NCBI GenBank assembly: GCA_040511595.1 | Contig: JBEVGU010000138.1 | Location: 1-22,366, forward strand | Source: JAOUEA01 sp040511595 | GTDB lineage: Bacteria > Actinomycetota > UBA4738 > HRBIN12 | Length of the DNA stretch: 22,366 nucleotides | Reading direction: 5' to 3' | Part shown: positions 1 through 7,298 of the stretch, in pieces | How positions within the stretch are numbered: position 1 is the stretch's first letter | Layout: every line of letters begins with the position of its first letter | Translations under genes and position numbers: made by a program | Notes under the pieces: generated by a model | Database searches by the model: none | What the model was told of the DNA's origin: nothing | Seen by the model: the letters and a program-made list of their open reading frames with translations, nothing else

Positions 1-327
1 CGTCCTGACACCGCCGGATGTAGCGCGGACCCGCACCGCGCGCGCGTCGTCCGTATCGGGCTCGCGCACCGCGAGACCGTCCCGAACCAGACCGTCCACT
101 ATCCGCGTCATCGTGGGCGGCTCCAACTGCTCGATCCGCGCGAGATCTCCGATGCGCTGAGGCCCCCCGAACACGAGCACCGAGAGTGCGGAGAGACGCG
201 GGGCGGAGATGCCCAGCGCCTCGTCCTCCACGCGCAGGCGGCGCAACAGGTGGATCGCGGCCGAGTGGAGCCGGTCGGCCACCGCATCCACGTCTCGCGC
301 TGGGGAAGTGCGTCCTGGCGTGGTCAC
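1..327 (-). CDS. MarR-family transcriptional regulator, 3' end cut by window edge
   Basis: Read leftwards from a GTG at 327, an open frame of 109 codons runs without a stop to base 1, so the C-terminus lies outside the window. The translation has the MarR layout: an N-terminal helix (HSAAIHLLRRLR), then a helix-turn-helix (LSALSVLVFGGPQRIGDLAR, followed by the recognition helix EPPTMTRIVDGLVRDGLAVR), then the start of the wing (DTDDARAVRV) with the acidic and arginine residues usual there. MarR proteins bind palindromes as dimers and often repress themselves and a divergent neighbour. The divergent ankyrin gene at 386 and the palindrome between them fit that arrangement. No Shine-Dalgarno is evident before the GTG. 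The upstream ATG is out of frame and closes quickly. The family is fairly secure; the ligand is unknown. Confidence 0.8.
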   Translation of the reverse strand, partial: MTTPGRTSPARDVDAVADRLHSAAIHLLRRLRVEDEALGISAPRLSALSVLVFGGPQRIGDLARIEQLEPPTMTRIVDGLVRDGLAVREPDTDDARAVRVRATSGGVRT

Positions 328-343
328 CGTGCGTACGGTGTCA

Positions 344-366
344 TATTTAGTTAGGCTACGCAAATA
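344..366. promoter_or_regulatory. Imperfect palindrome, candidate MarR operator, with -10 of the ankyrin gene
   Basis: Outer arms TATTT (344-348) and AAATA (362-366) and inner arms TAG (352-354) and CTA (356-358) are symmetric about G355, so 8 of 11 base pairs match. The hexamer TAGGCT (352-357) fits a -10 element for the rightward gene at 386, leaving a short leader with a good ribosome site. The AT-rich side (344-351) could hold the leftward promoter. It stands out as AT-rich in a very GC-rich region. Binding by the adjacent MarR protein is inferred. Confidence 0.5.
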
Positions 367-385
367 GAACCCGAGGAGGCGACCG

Positions 386-1057
386 ATGGCAAGCACATCC
401 GGGGAGTTGTTCGCGGCGATCGAAGCCGCCGACGTCGATCGCGTGAGCGCGATGCTGGAGGATGATCCGTCGCTCGCGGGCGCGCGGGATGCCGAGGGTG
501 TGTCGGCGCTGATGCGGGCGCGCTATCGCTTCGACCGCGGGATCGTCGAGGCGGTGCAGTCTCGGGTGGAAGAGATGGATCTGTTCGAGGCGGCGTCGGC
601 GGGCGACCTCGACCGCCTGACGGACATCTTGGCCTCCGACCCGACCTCGATCGAGGCGCGGAGCGGCGACGGGTTCACGGCCCTGCATTTCGCGGCGTTC
701 TTCGGCCAAGGGGCCGCTGCGCGACTGCTCGTGACGCGCGCCGCCGACGTCGACGCGCCCGGCACCGGGTGGATGACCGGCACGCCGTTGCATTCGGCCG
801 CGAGCGCACGGCACAGTGAGGTCGTCGGCATGTTGCTGGAGGCCGGCGCCGATCCGAACGCGCGGCAGTCCGGGGGATGGACCCCGTTGCACGCGGCCTC
901 TCGGAACGGCGACATCGCGAGCGTCACGTTGCTGCTGGCCTCGGGCGGCGACATCGCGGCGGTGAACGACGAGGGCATGGGTGTGCTCGAGATGGCTCGG
1001 GCGAGCGGCGACGCGGCGACGGCCGCCGCGATCGTCGCCGTGCTTGAGCGCGGTTGA
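386..1057 (+). CDS. Ankyrin-repeat protein
   Basis: This is a 223-residue protein with ATG at 386 and a strong ribosome site GAGGAGG (373-379) six bases upstream. Ankyrin repeats are clear: GFTALHFAAFFGQGAAARLL (about residues 96-115), TPLHSAASARHSEVVGMLLE (133-152) followed by AGADPNAR, and WTPLHAASRNGDIASVTLLL (165-184). Weaker units lie at the N-terminus (residues 5-45) and at the C-terminus (191-223). There is no signal peptide or membrane segment, so it is probably cytoplasmic. Ankyrin repeats are protein-binding scaffolds, and no catalytic domain is attached. The gene is divergent from the MarR regulator and shares the palindromic promoter region, suggesting control by it. Binding partner unknown. 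Many bacterial homologues are annotated only as ankyrin repeat domain protein. Confidence 0.92.
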   Translation: MASTSGELFAAIEAADVDRVSAMLEDDPSLAGARDAEGVSALMRARYRFDRGIVEAVQSRVEEMDLFEAASAGDLDRLTDILASDPTSIEARSGDGFTALHFAAFFGQGAAARLLVTRAADVDAPGTGWMTGTPLHSAASARHSEVVGMLLEAGADPNARQSGGWTPLHAASRNGDIASVTLLLASGGDIAAVNDEGMGVLEMARASGDAATAAAIVAVLERG

Positions 1058-1219
1058 ATCGGGTCCACGTGTCAACGGCTTGGGCGGCTCCCAGTGTGGT
1101 TCGCCGCGGCGGCTGTCAGGCTGCTCCGCAGTTCCTCGCCGTACGCAGACGGAAGCCCTTGACGAGTCGTCCGCTCGAACCCCTCTGGTCGGCCCGCGGT
1201 GCGAGACTCGGCCGCCCGA

Positions 1220-2307
1220 TCAGCGCCGTCCCGCGTACTCCTCGAATACGTACTCCTGCTCCTCGGAGTCGCACGGGTTGCCGCGCCCGAACGTCACCCG
1301 GCCCTCAGTCACGTCGGCCACGCACCAGAACACCGTCTTGGAATCGGCCACCCCGAACTCGGGGTGCCGGCAGAGGGAGTCGGGCTTCATCTCGTGGTCG
1401 CTCAGGATCGATCGCATCACGCTCGCATCCACCGAGCCAGGCGGCTGCGCCGCGATCAGCTTGCGCGCCCGCTCGAACCGCACGTTCGAACGCTCGGCGT
1501 ACGCCGGATCACCTTCGTACGGCAGCATCCGATCGCAGACGTAGTGGTTCGTGTGCACGAGGTGCCAGTCGTCGTCGAGGCCGGTGACCTCGGCGTCGGT
1601 GGCGCTTCCCTCGACGTTCGCGACCCCGCCGTCGGAGCTCGTGAGCACGTTGTTGTAGCTCGAGGCGCGGTCGGGCCGCATCGCCATGCCGACCATCTCG
1701 CCGAGCGACCTCGCCCGCATCATCTCGAGCACCTGGTGCGAGCGCGAGATGCCGAGGCGCTCGTCGTTCGGTGAGAGCTCGTTGCCGGTGAGCGAGAGGC
1801 CCGCGGAGTTCCAGCCGACGCTCAACCACGGCACGCCGCCCAGCTGGAAGATCACGGGGTCGTCGCCGACCCGCTTCTCGATGCCGACGATGTGCTCCTC
1901 GGCCGAGGGACGCAGGTCGTTGTTGTGTCCCACGAGCAGATGCCCGTCGGTGGTCGCGGCAGGGCCGGCGACGACGTCGCTGCAGCGTCCCTGCGTCAGC
2001 CTGGCGCGCGGCTCGTACCAGATCTCCTCGATCGATGCCGCGAAGAGGTCGAGCGGGTCGATGTCCGCGGCTTCCGCGATGCCGCGCAGCTCGTCGACGA
2101 GCCAGGGCAGCCGCGGCTCGGTGAACGCCAGGTACTCCTGCGCGAGAGCGCGCTGCTGCTCCCTCGTTCGCCCGGCCGGCAGATCGTCGTATGTCTGGGG
2201 GCTTCAGCGTGGATGCGTTCGCGGGCGGCTTCCCCGAGCTCGCGTCCGACCTCGCGGTGGGTCGCGCCGGCCACCCGGATGACGTCGATGCGCTGCGGAG
2301 GGGTCAC
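1220..2307 (-). CDS. C45-family acyltransferase/peptidase (acyl-CoA:6-aminopenicillanate acyltransferase-like), frameshifted
   Basis: The gene starts at GTG 2307, overlapping the upstream aminotransferase stop by GTGA (2304-2307). The N-terminal frame reads IDVIRVAGATHREVGRELGE, the usual start of this Ntn-hydrolase family. It is disrupted at a run of five bases, GGGGG on the plus strand at 2197-2201. Adding one base there restores a continuous frame to the stop at 1220, giving a product of about 362 residues, normal for the family. In the restored protein, Cys109 (in QGRCSDVVAG) is the expected N-terminal nucleophile exposed by self-cleavage, and GHNNDL follows about 20 residues later, as GQNWD-type motifs do in relatives. 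The family cleaves or transfers acyl groups on amide substrates; the substrate here cannot be told. The break may be a homopolymer sequencing error or a real inactivation. Without repair, only the larger C-terminal frame stays open. Confidence 0.82.
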
Positions 2308-3665
2308 GACGTGAGCTCCTCGATCAACGAACCGAAGGCATCGACGTAGGCGTCGACGTCGCCCTCGGTGGCGGGCACCGAGCACGTGGGGCCGGCGCCG
2401 ACGATGGCCTCCCAGACGCCGCGGTTCGCGAGGTACACCCTCATCAGGCGGCGAAGCGGCACGTCGAGCGTCTCGGACGCCTCGTCGGCGTTCGCCGGCA
2501 TCGACGGCCCGAACGTGGCGCCCGAGCGCGGCCAGAACCGATGGGTCGTCCAGGGAAGGCCCGCGCGGTCCACCGCCGACTCGATGCCGTCGGCGAGTCG
2601 TGCGCCGAGTGCCTGCGTGTGCGCGTAGGCCTCCGGCGTGAGCACCTCGCCCATCGTGGCCTTCGCGGCGGCCATCGAGAGCGGGTTGCCGAACAGCGTG
2701 CCGCCGGTAGCGACCAGCGGCTTCTTCGCGTCGTCGCGCCCCTCCGGGCGCCGCAGCGTCTCGGCCACCTCATCGGTCATGCCGTACGCGCCGAGCGGCA
2801 CGCCGCCGGCGATCGACTTCCCGATCGAGACGATGTCGGGCTCGAGCCCCCACATCGCGGTGAGCCCGCCGGGGCCGACGACGTGCGTGTGGGTCTCGTC
2901 GTAGCAGAGCAGCGTGGCGGTCTCGCGGGTCGCGGCGCGCAGCGCATCGTGGAACCCGGGCTCGGGCACGAGCAGCCCGACCGCGTTCGTGAGCGCGGGC
3001 TCGGTCGTGACGATCGCGATGTCACCGGTCTCGAGCGCCGCCCGCAGCGCGTCGACGTCGTTGAACGGCACCATCACGACCTTGTCGGTGACGTCGCGCG
3101 GCAGCCCGGCTTCCTCGGGCACGAGCTCGCCCTGCTCGAGCTGCACCAGGCCTTCGTCGAAGTGGCCGTGGTACTTCCCTCCGAAGAAGAGCACCTTCTC
3201 CCGGCCGGTCATCACGCGCGCCACCCGAATCGCCTCGAGGTTCGCGTGGGTCGCGCTCAGCGTGAATTGCCATTGGGGGAGCCTGTAGCGGCGGCCCAGC
3301 TCTCCCGCGACCCAGATCGAGTCCTCGCTGGGGAGCAGGAACTGCGACCCCCCGGCGATGCGACGCGAGACGGCTTCCACGACGGGCTCGGGGCCGTAGC
3401 CCGCGAACATCGACATGTCGGCGATGTTGAAGTCGGCGTATTCGTGGCCGTCGACGTCGCGGAATCGGGCGCCCTTCGCCTCGTCGACCCACAGCGGCGG
3501 GTGATCGTAGGAGGTTCGGAGCCACGACATCGGCACGCCGTTGGGCATGACGGCTTCGCCACGGCGCAAGGCGTCGATCGAGAGGGGGTGGGAATCTCGG
3601 AACCGCGCGTCCTCTCGATCCTTCAGGTCCCGGACCTTGGCGGGGACGATGCCGAGGGCGCTCAT
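2304..3665 (-). CDS. Class III PLP-dependent aminotransferase (glutamate-1-semialdehyde aminomutase-like)
   Basis: This is a 453-residue protein with ATG at 3665. The fold-type I class III pattern is plain: YDETHTHVVGPGGL (about 255-268) supplies the Asp256 that pairs with the PLP ring nitrogen, and DIVSIGKSIAGGVPLGAYG (277-295) carries the Schiff-base Lys283. TGGTLFGNPLSMAAAKA is the usual segment touching the phosphate. The site normally reading SGTEA in glutamate-1-semialdehyde aminomutases is LSATHANLEAIRVAR (136-150), so this is a divergent subgroup and unlikely to be HemL itself. It is the upstream partner of the C45 enzyme (GTGA overlap), and its start lies 12 bases after the stop of the propeller gene. 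No strong ribosome site is seen. The coupled pair suggests amino-group transfer followed by amide formation or cleavage on the same compound. Substrate unknown. Confidence 0.88.
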   Translation of the reverse strand: MSALGIVPAKVRDLKDREDARFRDSHPLSIDALRRGEAVMPNGVPMSWLRTSYDHPPLWVDEAKGARFRDVDGHEYADFNIADMSMFAGYGPEPVVEAVSRRIAGGSQFLLPSEDSIWVAGELGRRYRLPQWQFTLSATHANLEAIRVARVMTGREKVLFFGGKYHGHFDEGLVQLEQGELVPEEAGLPRDVTDKVVMVPFNDVDALRAALETGDIAIVTTEPALTNAVGLLVPEPGFHDALRAATRETATLLCYDETHTHVVGPGGLTAMWGLEPDIVSIGKSIAGGVPLGAYGMTDEVAETLRRPEGRDDAKKPLVATGGTLFGNPLSMAAAKATMGEVLTPEAYAHTQALGARLADGIESAVDRAGLPWTTHRFWPRSGATFGPSMPANADEASETLDVPLRRLMRVYLANRGVWEAIVGAGPTCSVPATEGDVDAYVDAFGSLIEELTS

Positions 3666-3677
3666 GGCCTAGGTCTA

Positions 3678-4982
3678 TCAGGCGCGCGGCACGGCGAGCA
3701 CCGTCCCGCGCTCGTCGGCAGCGTAGACGGCTTCCTCGTCCACGGCGGGGCCGGCGCTCGAGGGAGCTCCGAGCATGCGGGCCGCGAGGGGCTCGCACGG
3801 CTCCTCGGTGGGTGCGACGCTCGCCGAGGCCTCGGTGGCCGTGGATCCTGGGGCCGCCGTTTGTGGCACCGGGGACTGGGTCTCGTCGGGGCGGCACGCG
3901 AGATCGACGACGACGACCCGTCCGTTCGCCGACGTGCTGACGACGACGTCGCCGTCGGCCACCGGCGTGTGCAACGGCGTGGTGGCCACCTCGAACGAAG
4001 CGAAGGGCTCGCACCGGGAGGAGTCGCACGACGAAGGGAAGACCCACAGCATGCCGCGGTCGTCTCCAACTAGCACGCGGTCGCCGGCGGCCACCGGCGG
4101 CGACGACGCGCCGGTCGCGAACGGCGCCCCGGGCAGGAACGCGCCTCGCCACTCTGGCTGGCACCGATCCGAGCAGGAGAGTGGGAACGCCATCAGCCCT
4201 CCGCGGGCGACCACGTAGGCGACGCCGTCGCCGATCGCGACGGACGTGGCCGGCCCGTCGGTCCGGCCCGTCCAAACGGGGCGGCACCGTTCGCCGCAGA
4301 CGGCTGGGAACGCCACGATGCCGCCACGGGTCGAAGACGAGGCCACCACGACGAGGCCGTCGCCGAGGGCGGGCGGTCCGGCGGCTGGACCTCCCGGCAC
4401 CCTCGCGGTCCAGGCCGGCGGGCACGCCATGTCGTCGGTCGCACACGCTGCGGGGAACGCGTAGAGGCGATCGGACGTGACGTAGACGAAGTCGTCGTTC
4501 ACGGCCGGCTGCGACACGCGTCCCTCACCGGCCACACCGACCCATTCCGGAGGGCAGCCGCTAGCATCGCACGTCGAGGGGAACGCGTACACCTCGCCCC
4601 GGGAGGAGCCCGCGAACACCCTGCCGCCGTCGACTGAGGGCGCCGAGAGTGGCCCGTCGGGAACGGTCGCCCGCCACGACGTCGTGCACACGTCGTCGAC
4701 GGTCCGGCACGAGGTGGGAAACACCGTGAGCTGGGCGCCCGTCACGTACAGGGCGTCCTCCTCGAGCGCCAGGCCGGTGACCGCGCTCTCGACCTGGGCG
4801 GTCCAGCCCAACGTCGTGGTGCCGCTCGTCGGGGCGTTGGCCGAGGGGGGGTCCTGCGGCCCGAGCACCCTGATCGAGCCGCCCACGACGAGCAGGCTCA
4901 CGGCCACGCCGGCGCACGCCAAGACGACTCGGCCGATCGTCCGGCGATGGGGCTCGATCGTCGCGCGCAGATGTCGGAGCAC
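3678..4982 (-). CDS. Membrane-anchored PQQ-like beta-propeller with paired cysteines
   Basis: I chose GTG at 4982 (434 residues). The frame stays open to an ATG at 5117, but that would overlap the end of the PAP2 gene by 86 bases. Residues about 16-39 form one hydrophobic segment, a membrane anchor or uncleaved signal, so the rest should be outside the cytoplasm. From residue 58 the protein is a series of about 41-49-residue units of the form [AV]FPxxC-(n)-C-x-P-x-W, then a VYV-type strand. Cysteine pairs are at 92/99, 138/143, 180/187, 229/233, 270/274 and 319/324. A seventh pair, 363/396, is split by a Pro/Thr/Ser/Ala-rich insert. This suggests a seven-bladed propeller stapled by disulfides. 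No PQQ-binding or dehydrogenase residues were recognised, so a binding or scaffolding role is more likely than catalysis. Confidence 0.78.
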   Translation of the reverse strand: MLRHLRATIEPHRRTIGRVVLACAGVAVSLLVVGGSIRVLGPQDPPSANAPTSGTTTLGWTAQVESAVTGLALEEDALYVTGAQLTVFPTSCRTVDDVCTTSWRATVPDGPLSAPSVDGGRVFAGSSRGEVYAFPSTCDASGCPPEWVGVAGEGRVSQPAVNDDFVYVTSDRLYAFPAACATDDMACPPAWTARVPGGPAAGPPALGDGLVVVASSSTRGGIVAFPAVCGERCRPVWTGRTDGPATSVAIGDGVAYVVARGGLMAFPLSCSDRCQPEWRGAFLPGAPFATGASSPPVAAGDRVLVGDDRGMLWVFPSSCDSSRCEPFASFEVATTPLHTPVADGDVVVSTSANGRVVVVDLACRPDETQSPVPQTAAPGSTATEASASVAPTEEPCEPLAARMLGAPSSAGPAVDEEAVYAADERGTVLAVPRA

Positions 4983-5031
4983 CGGCCCATATCGTGGCGC
5001 AGCGGGCCGCCGCTTGTCTCGTGCAGCGGAT

Positions 5032-5715
5032 CTAACCGGATCGATCTCGCATCCACTGCACCGCTGCCGCGACCCCCACCGCGGCCGCGGCCCCGAGCAG
5101 CGAGCCGGCCACGACATCGGTCAGCCAGTGGTGGTCGACCACGGTGCGCGAGAGCGCCATCAGCACGATGTACGCGGCGGCCACCGCGTACGCCCGGCCT
5201 CGCCCTCGCCACGGGCTGGTGCCGATCAGCACCAGCCCGATCGCGACCTGCGCCGCGGTCTTCGCGTGCGCGCTCGGGAACGAGGTGAGGGGGTTCTGCG
5301 GATCCGTCGCGGTCGGCCGTTCCCGCCCGAGCCCGGGCTTCAGCAAGAAGGTGAGCAGGTCCGCCGCCGCCCATGCCAGCAGCCAGGCTGCGAGGTCCCA
5401 CCGCCGCCTCCGGAACGCGAGCCAGACGGCGACGGCGATCCGCAGCGGCACCATGACGAGGCCGGCCCCCAGTACCTCGAGGGCCTCGCCGATGCGACGG
5501 GTCCAGTCGGGCCATGCCAGCACGCGGACCCGCCAGGCGTCGTCGAGCCCCTGCAGGAACGGCGGATCGGCGGCGCCGGCAGCCACGAGGACGGCGAGCA
5601 GGCCCGCCACGGCGAGCATCGCGGCCGCCGCGATGAGGGCTCGGCGAGGATCGCCCACGAGATCGCCGTCTCGGCGTGGCCGGGTGGTGCGTCTCCCGTC
5701 GGCGTCGCTTCGCAC
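5032..5715 (-). CDS. PAP2-family membrane phosphatase
   Basis: This is a 227-residue multi-pass protein. The three catalytic motifs of the type 2 phosphatidic acid phosphatase superfamily are complete: K126-x6-R133-P134 (KPGLGRERP), P147-S148-x-H150 (FPSAH), and S189-R190-x5-H196-x3-D200 (SRTVVDHHWLTD). His196 is the expected phosphoenzyme nucleophile. Hydrophobic segments at about 27-48, 80-100, 107-126, 155-166, 177-188 and 201-220 give around six membrane spans, and the motifs should face the outer side. The family removes phosphate from lipid phosphates such as undecaprenyl pyrophosphate or phosphatidate; which one cannot be told. GTG at 5715 is chosen because TATCGT lies exactly seven bases upstream, a leaderless pattern repeated elsewhere in this window. 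An in-frame GTG at 5658 is the alternative. Confidence 0.9.
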   Translation of the reverse strand: MRSDADGRRTTRPRRDGDLVGDPRRALIAAAAMLAVAGLLAVLVAAGAADPPFLQGLDDAWRVRVLAWPDWTRRIGEALEVLGAGLVMVPLRIAVAVWLAFRRRRWDLAAWLLAWAAADLLTFLLKPGLGRERPTATDPQNPLTSFPSAHAKTAAQVAIGLVLIGTSPWRGRGRAYAVAAAYIVLMALSRTVVDHHWLTDVVAGSLLGAAAAVGVAAAVQWMRDRSG

Positions 5716-5722
5716 GGGGGCG

Positions 5723-5728
5723 ACGATA
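5723..5728 (-). promoter_or_regulatory. -10-like element for the PAP2 gene (leaderless)
   Basis: TATCGT on the minus strand is followed by seven bases and then the GTG at 5715. There is no ribosome site between them, so the transcript probably starts at or next to the start codon. A -35 box is not evident. Confidence 0.4.
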
Positions 5729-5842
5729 CCGGTCGTTCCGATGTCGGTGGTGGCGGCTACGGTTCGCAGCGACAGCTTCCCGGCGTCTGCCCGGCATCGT
5801 GCTCGGCGGTCCCGCCCGGCATCCCCATCCGAGGAGGAACCT

Positions 5843-6913
5843 GTGAGCGAGCAGATCGGCATCGTGCTCCTGGCCGTGGCCTGCGGCCTGGCCATCGGAA
5901 TCGCGGTCGCGCTCCACCGGCGTCCTGGCGGGTCCTCGTCTTCCGGCGTGATCGGAGGCGCGTCCGAGGGCGAGGTCGCGACGGCGCGCCTCGAGGCCCG
6001 CCTCGAGGTGCAGGCCGCCGAGCTTCGCCGGCTCGCCGATGCCGCCGCGACCCGCGATCTGGCCGGCGAACAGATGCGCGTCGGGGTCGAGGGCGCCCGT
6101 CGGGCGCTCCAAGAGCTTTCGGCGCGAGAGCAGGAGCGGCGGGGCTCCGAGGCCGAGCATCGCGAGGTGGTGCGCAGGCTCTCGACCGTGCTCGCGGGCG
6201 GCGCATCCAAGGGACGCGCCGGCGAACACGTCTTGCGCGACCACCTGCGCGCGCTCCCGCCCGCGTTGCTGATCAGCGACTTCCGGGTGGGAGGCAAGGT
6301 GGTCGAGTTCGGCCTCCTCCTTCCCGACGGCAGGAGGCTCCCCGTCGATTCCAAGTGGACCGCGCTGGCCGAGCTCGAAGCGCTCGAGGCCGCCGCCGAG
6401 GGCGTCGATCGCGACGCGTGTGCGCGCGCGGTCGAGAGGGCGGTCACGCTCCGAGCCAAGGAGGTCGCCCAGTACATCGATCCCGCGGTCACGGCCCCGG
6501 TCGCCGTGGCCGCGGTGCCCGACTCGGCCTACGAGGTGCTGCGTCGCGCCCACGCCGATGCGTACGCGAGCGGCGTGGTCATCGTGCCCTACTCCTCGGC
6601 CCTCCCGATCGTCCTGTTCCTCTACGCGCTCGTGCAACGCTTCGGCGACGCCGCCGACGTGCAAGCGAGCCTCGCCGAGATCGGCTCCGTGCTCGACTCG
6701 CTCGAGTCGGTGGTGGAGAACCGGTTCGCCCGCGCCGGCACGATGATCGCCAACGGCGCCGACGAGTTCCGCTCTCAGCTCGGCAAGGCGCGCGGGTCGA
6801 TCGCGCGCGCCCGCTCCTCGTCCGAGGCCTCCGTCGAGCCGCGGGTCGATCCGCCCGGCGACCCTTCGGGTGCCGACGGCGACGACCTGGGGTCGCTCTC
6901 CGTCGTCGGGTGA
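5843..6913 (+). CDS. rmuC: DNA recombination protein RmuC homologue
   Basis: This is a 356-residue protein with GTG at 5843 and a strong ribosome site GAGGAGGA (5831-5838) just upstream. The upstream open frame has no such site. Residues about 5-24 are a membrane segment. An alanine/arginine/glutamate-rich coiled coil (about 38-120) follows, then the RmuC domain (about 128-330), with VDSKWTALAELEAL, RAKEVAQYIDP, SAYEVLRRAHADAY and VVIVPYSSALPIVLFLYALV in the family order. RmuC proteins resemble a membrane-tethered coiled coil with a nuclease-like domain and limit recombination at inverted repeats in E. coli; the biochemical role is not well established. The C-terminal 30 residues are low complexity. 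It is divergent from PAP2 across 127 bases. Confidence 0.88.
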   Translation: MSEQIGIVLLAVACGLAIGIAVALHRRPGGSSSSGVIGGASEGEVATARLEARLEVQAAELRRLADAAATRDLAGEQMRVGVEGARRALQELSAREQERRGSEAEHREVVRRLSTVLAGGASKGRAGEHVLRDHLRALPPALLISDFRVGGKVVEFGLLLPDGRRLPVDSKWTALAELEALEAAAEGVDRDACARAVERAVTLRAKEVAQYIDPAVTAPVAVAAVPDSAYEVLRRAHADAYASGVVIVPYSSALPIVLFLYALVQRFGDAADVQASLAEIGSVLDSLESVVENRFARAGTMIANGADEFRSQLGKARGSIARARSSSEASVEPRVDPPGDPSGADGDDLGSLSVVG

Positions 6914-6959
6914 GACTCGCTGCCGACGGCGGCCGGGCGGGCATGCGAAGCTTGCCGAC

Positions 6960-7298
6960 ATGGACTTCGACGACGCGCTCGACCGTCTCGGCTTCCGCCC
7001 CAGCGAGGAACGGTCGTTGGCTGCCGCGTCGGAGCGCCGCTACGAAGCGCACCCGAACGCGTTCATGACCTACACCGTGCAGGCCTTCGACGACGGGACG
7101 GCCATGTTCAGTTGGGAGTTCGCGCTCGGCGACTACCTCGTGGGGCGCGGCATCCAGATGGGCTCCGACGAGGCGTTGAACCAGTTCGTCTACCCTCGCG
7201 CGGACCTGCGCGGCCCGCAGGACGGCGCGTGGCTCGTGAGCGCCGTCGAGCAGACCGAGGCGATGCTGTCGACGATCCGATTGGACCGGCCCGAGTGA
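6960..7298 (+). CDS. Conserved-looking 112-residue protein of unknown function
   Basis: ATG is at 6960 and there is no ribosome site. GAAGCT at 6947-6952 stands seven bases before the start, the same spacing as other apparently leaderless starts here. I do not recognise the family. The protein is acidic and soluble-looking, with no signal or membrane segment. The N-terminus is helical (MDFDDALDRLGFRPSEERSL), and the middle looks like beta strands (FMTYTVQAFDDGTAMFSWEF). Its stop overlaps the start of the following glycosidase by GTGA (7295-7298), so the two are co-translated. One is cytoplasmic and the other secreted, so a direct complex is unlikely. Codon use and GC content match neighbouring genes, supporting a real gene. 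Confidence 0.7.
   Translation: MDFDDALDRLGFRPSEERSLAAASERRYEAHPNAFMTYTVQAFDDGTAMFSWEFALGDYLVGRGIQMGSDEALNQFVYPRADLRGPQDGAWLVSAVEQTEAMLSTIRLDRPE

Noticed and set aside
1058..1219. Possible small RNA or gene between the ankyrin and C45 genes
   Set aside because: No supported frame, tRNA-like fold or clear terminator hairpin could be recognised in this 162-base gap.
2190..2210. Programmed -1 frameshift in the C45 gene
   Set aside because: The zero-frame codons around the C-run do not form a standard slippery heptamer, and no downstream stimulatory hairpin was evident. A homopolymer error or mutation is simpler.
2541..4073. Plus-strand open frame (510 codons) opposite the aminotransferase
   Set aside because: Antisense shadow; the opposite strand has a complete PLP enzyme.
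3678..5117. ATG at 5117 as start of the propeller gene
   Set aside because: It would overlap the PAP2 coding end by 86 bases and add a Cys/Arg-rich stretch before the membrane anchor. GTG at 4982 gives a normal short cytoplasmic start.
4684..7068. Long plus-strand open frame (794 codons) across the propeller, PAP2 and RmuC
   Set aside because: It crosses three well-supported genes in other frames and resembles no protein; stop scarcity is due to GC content.
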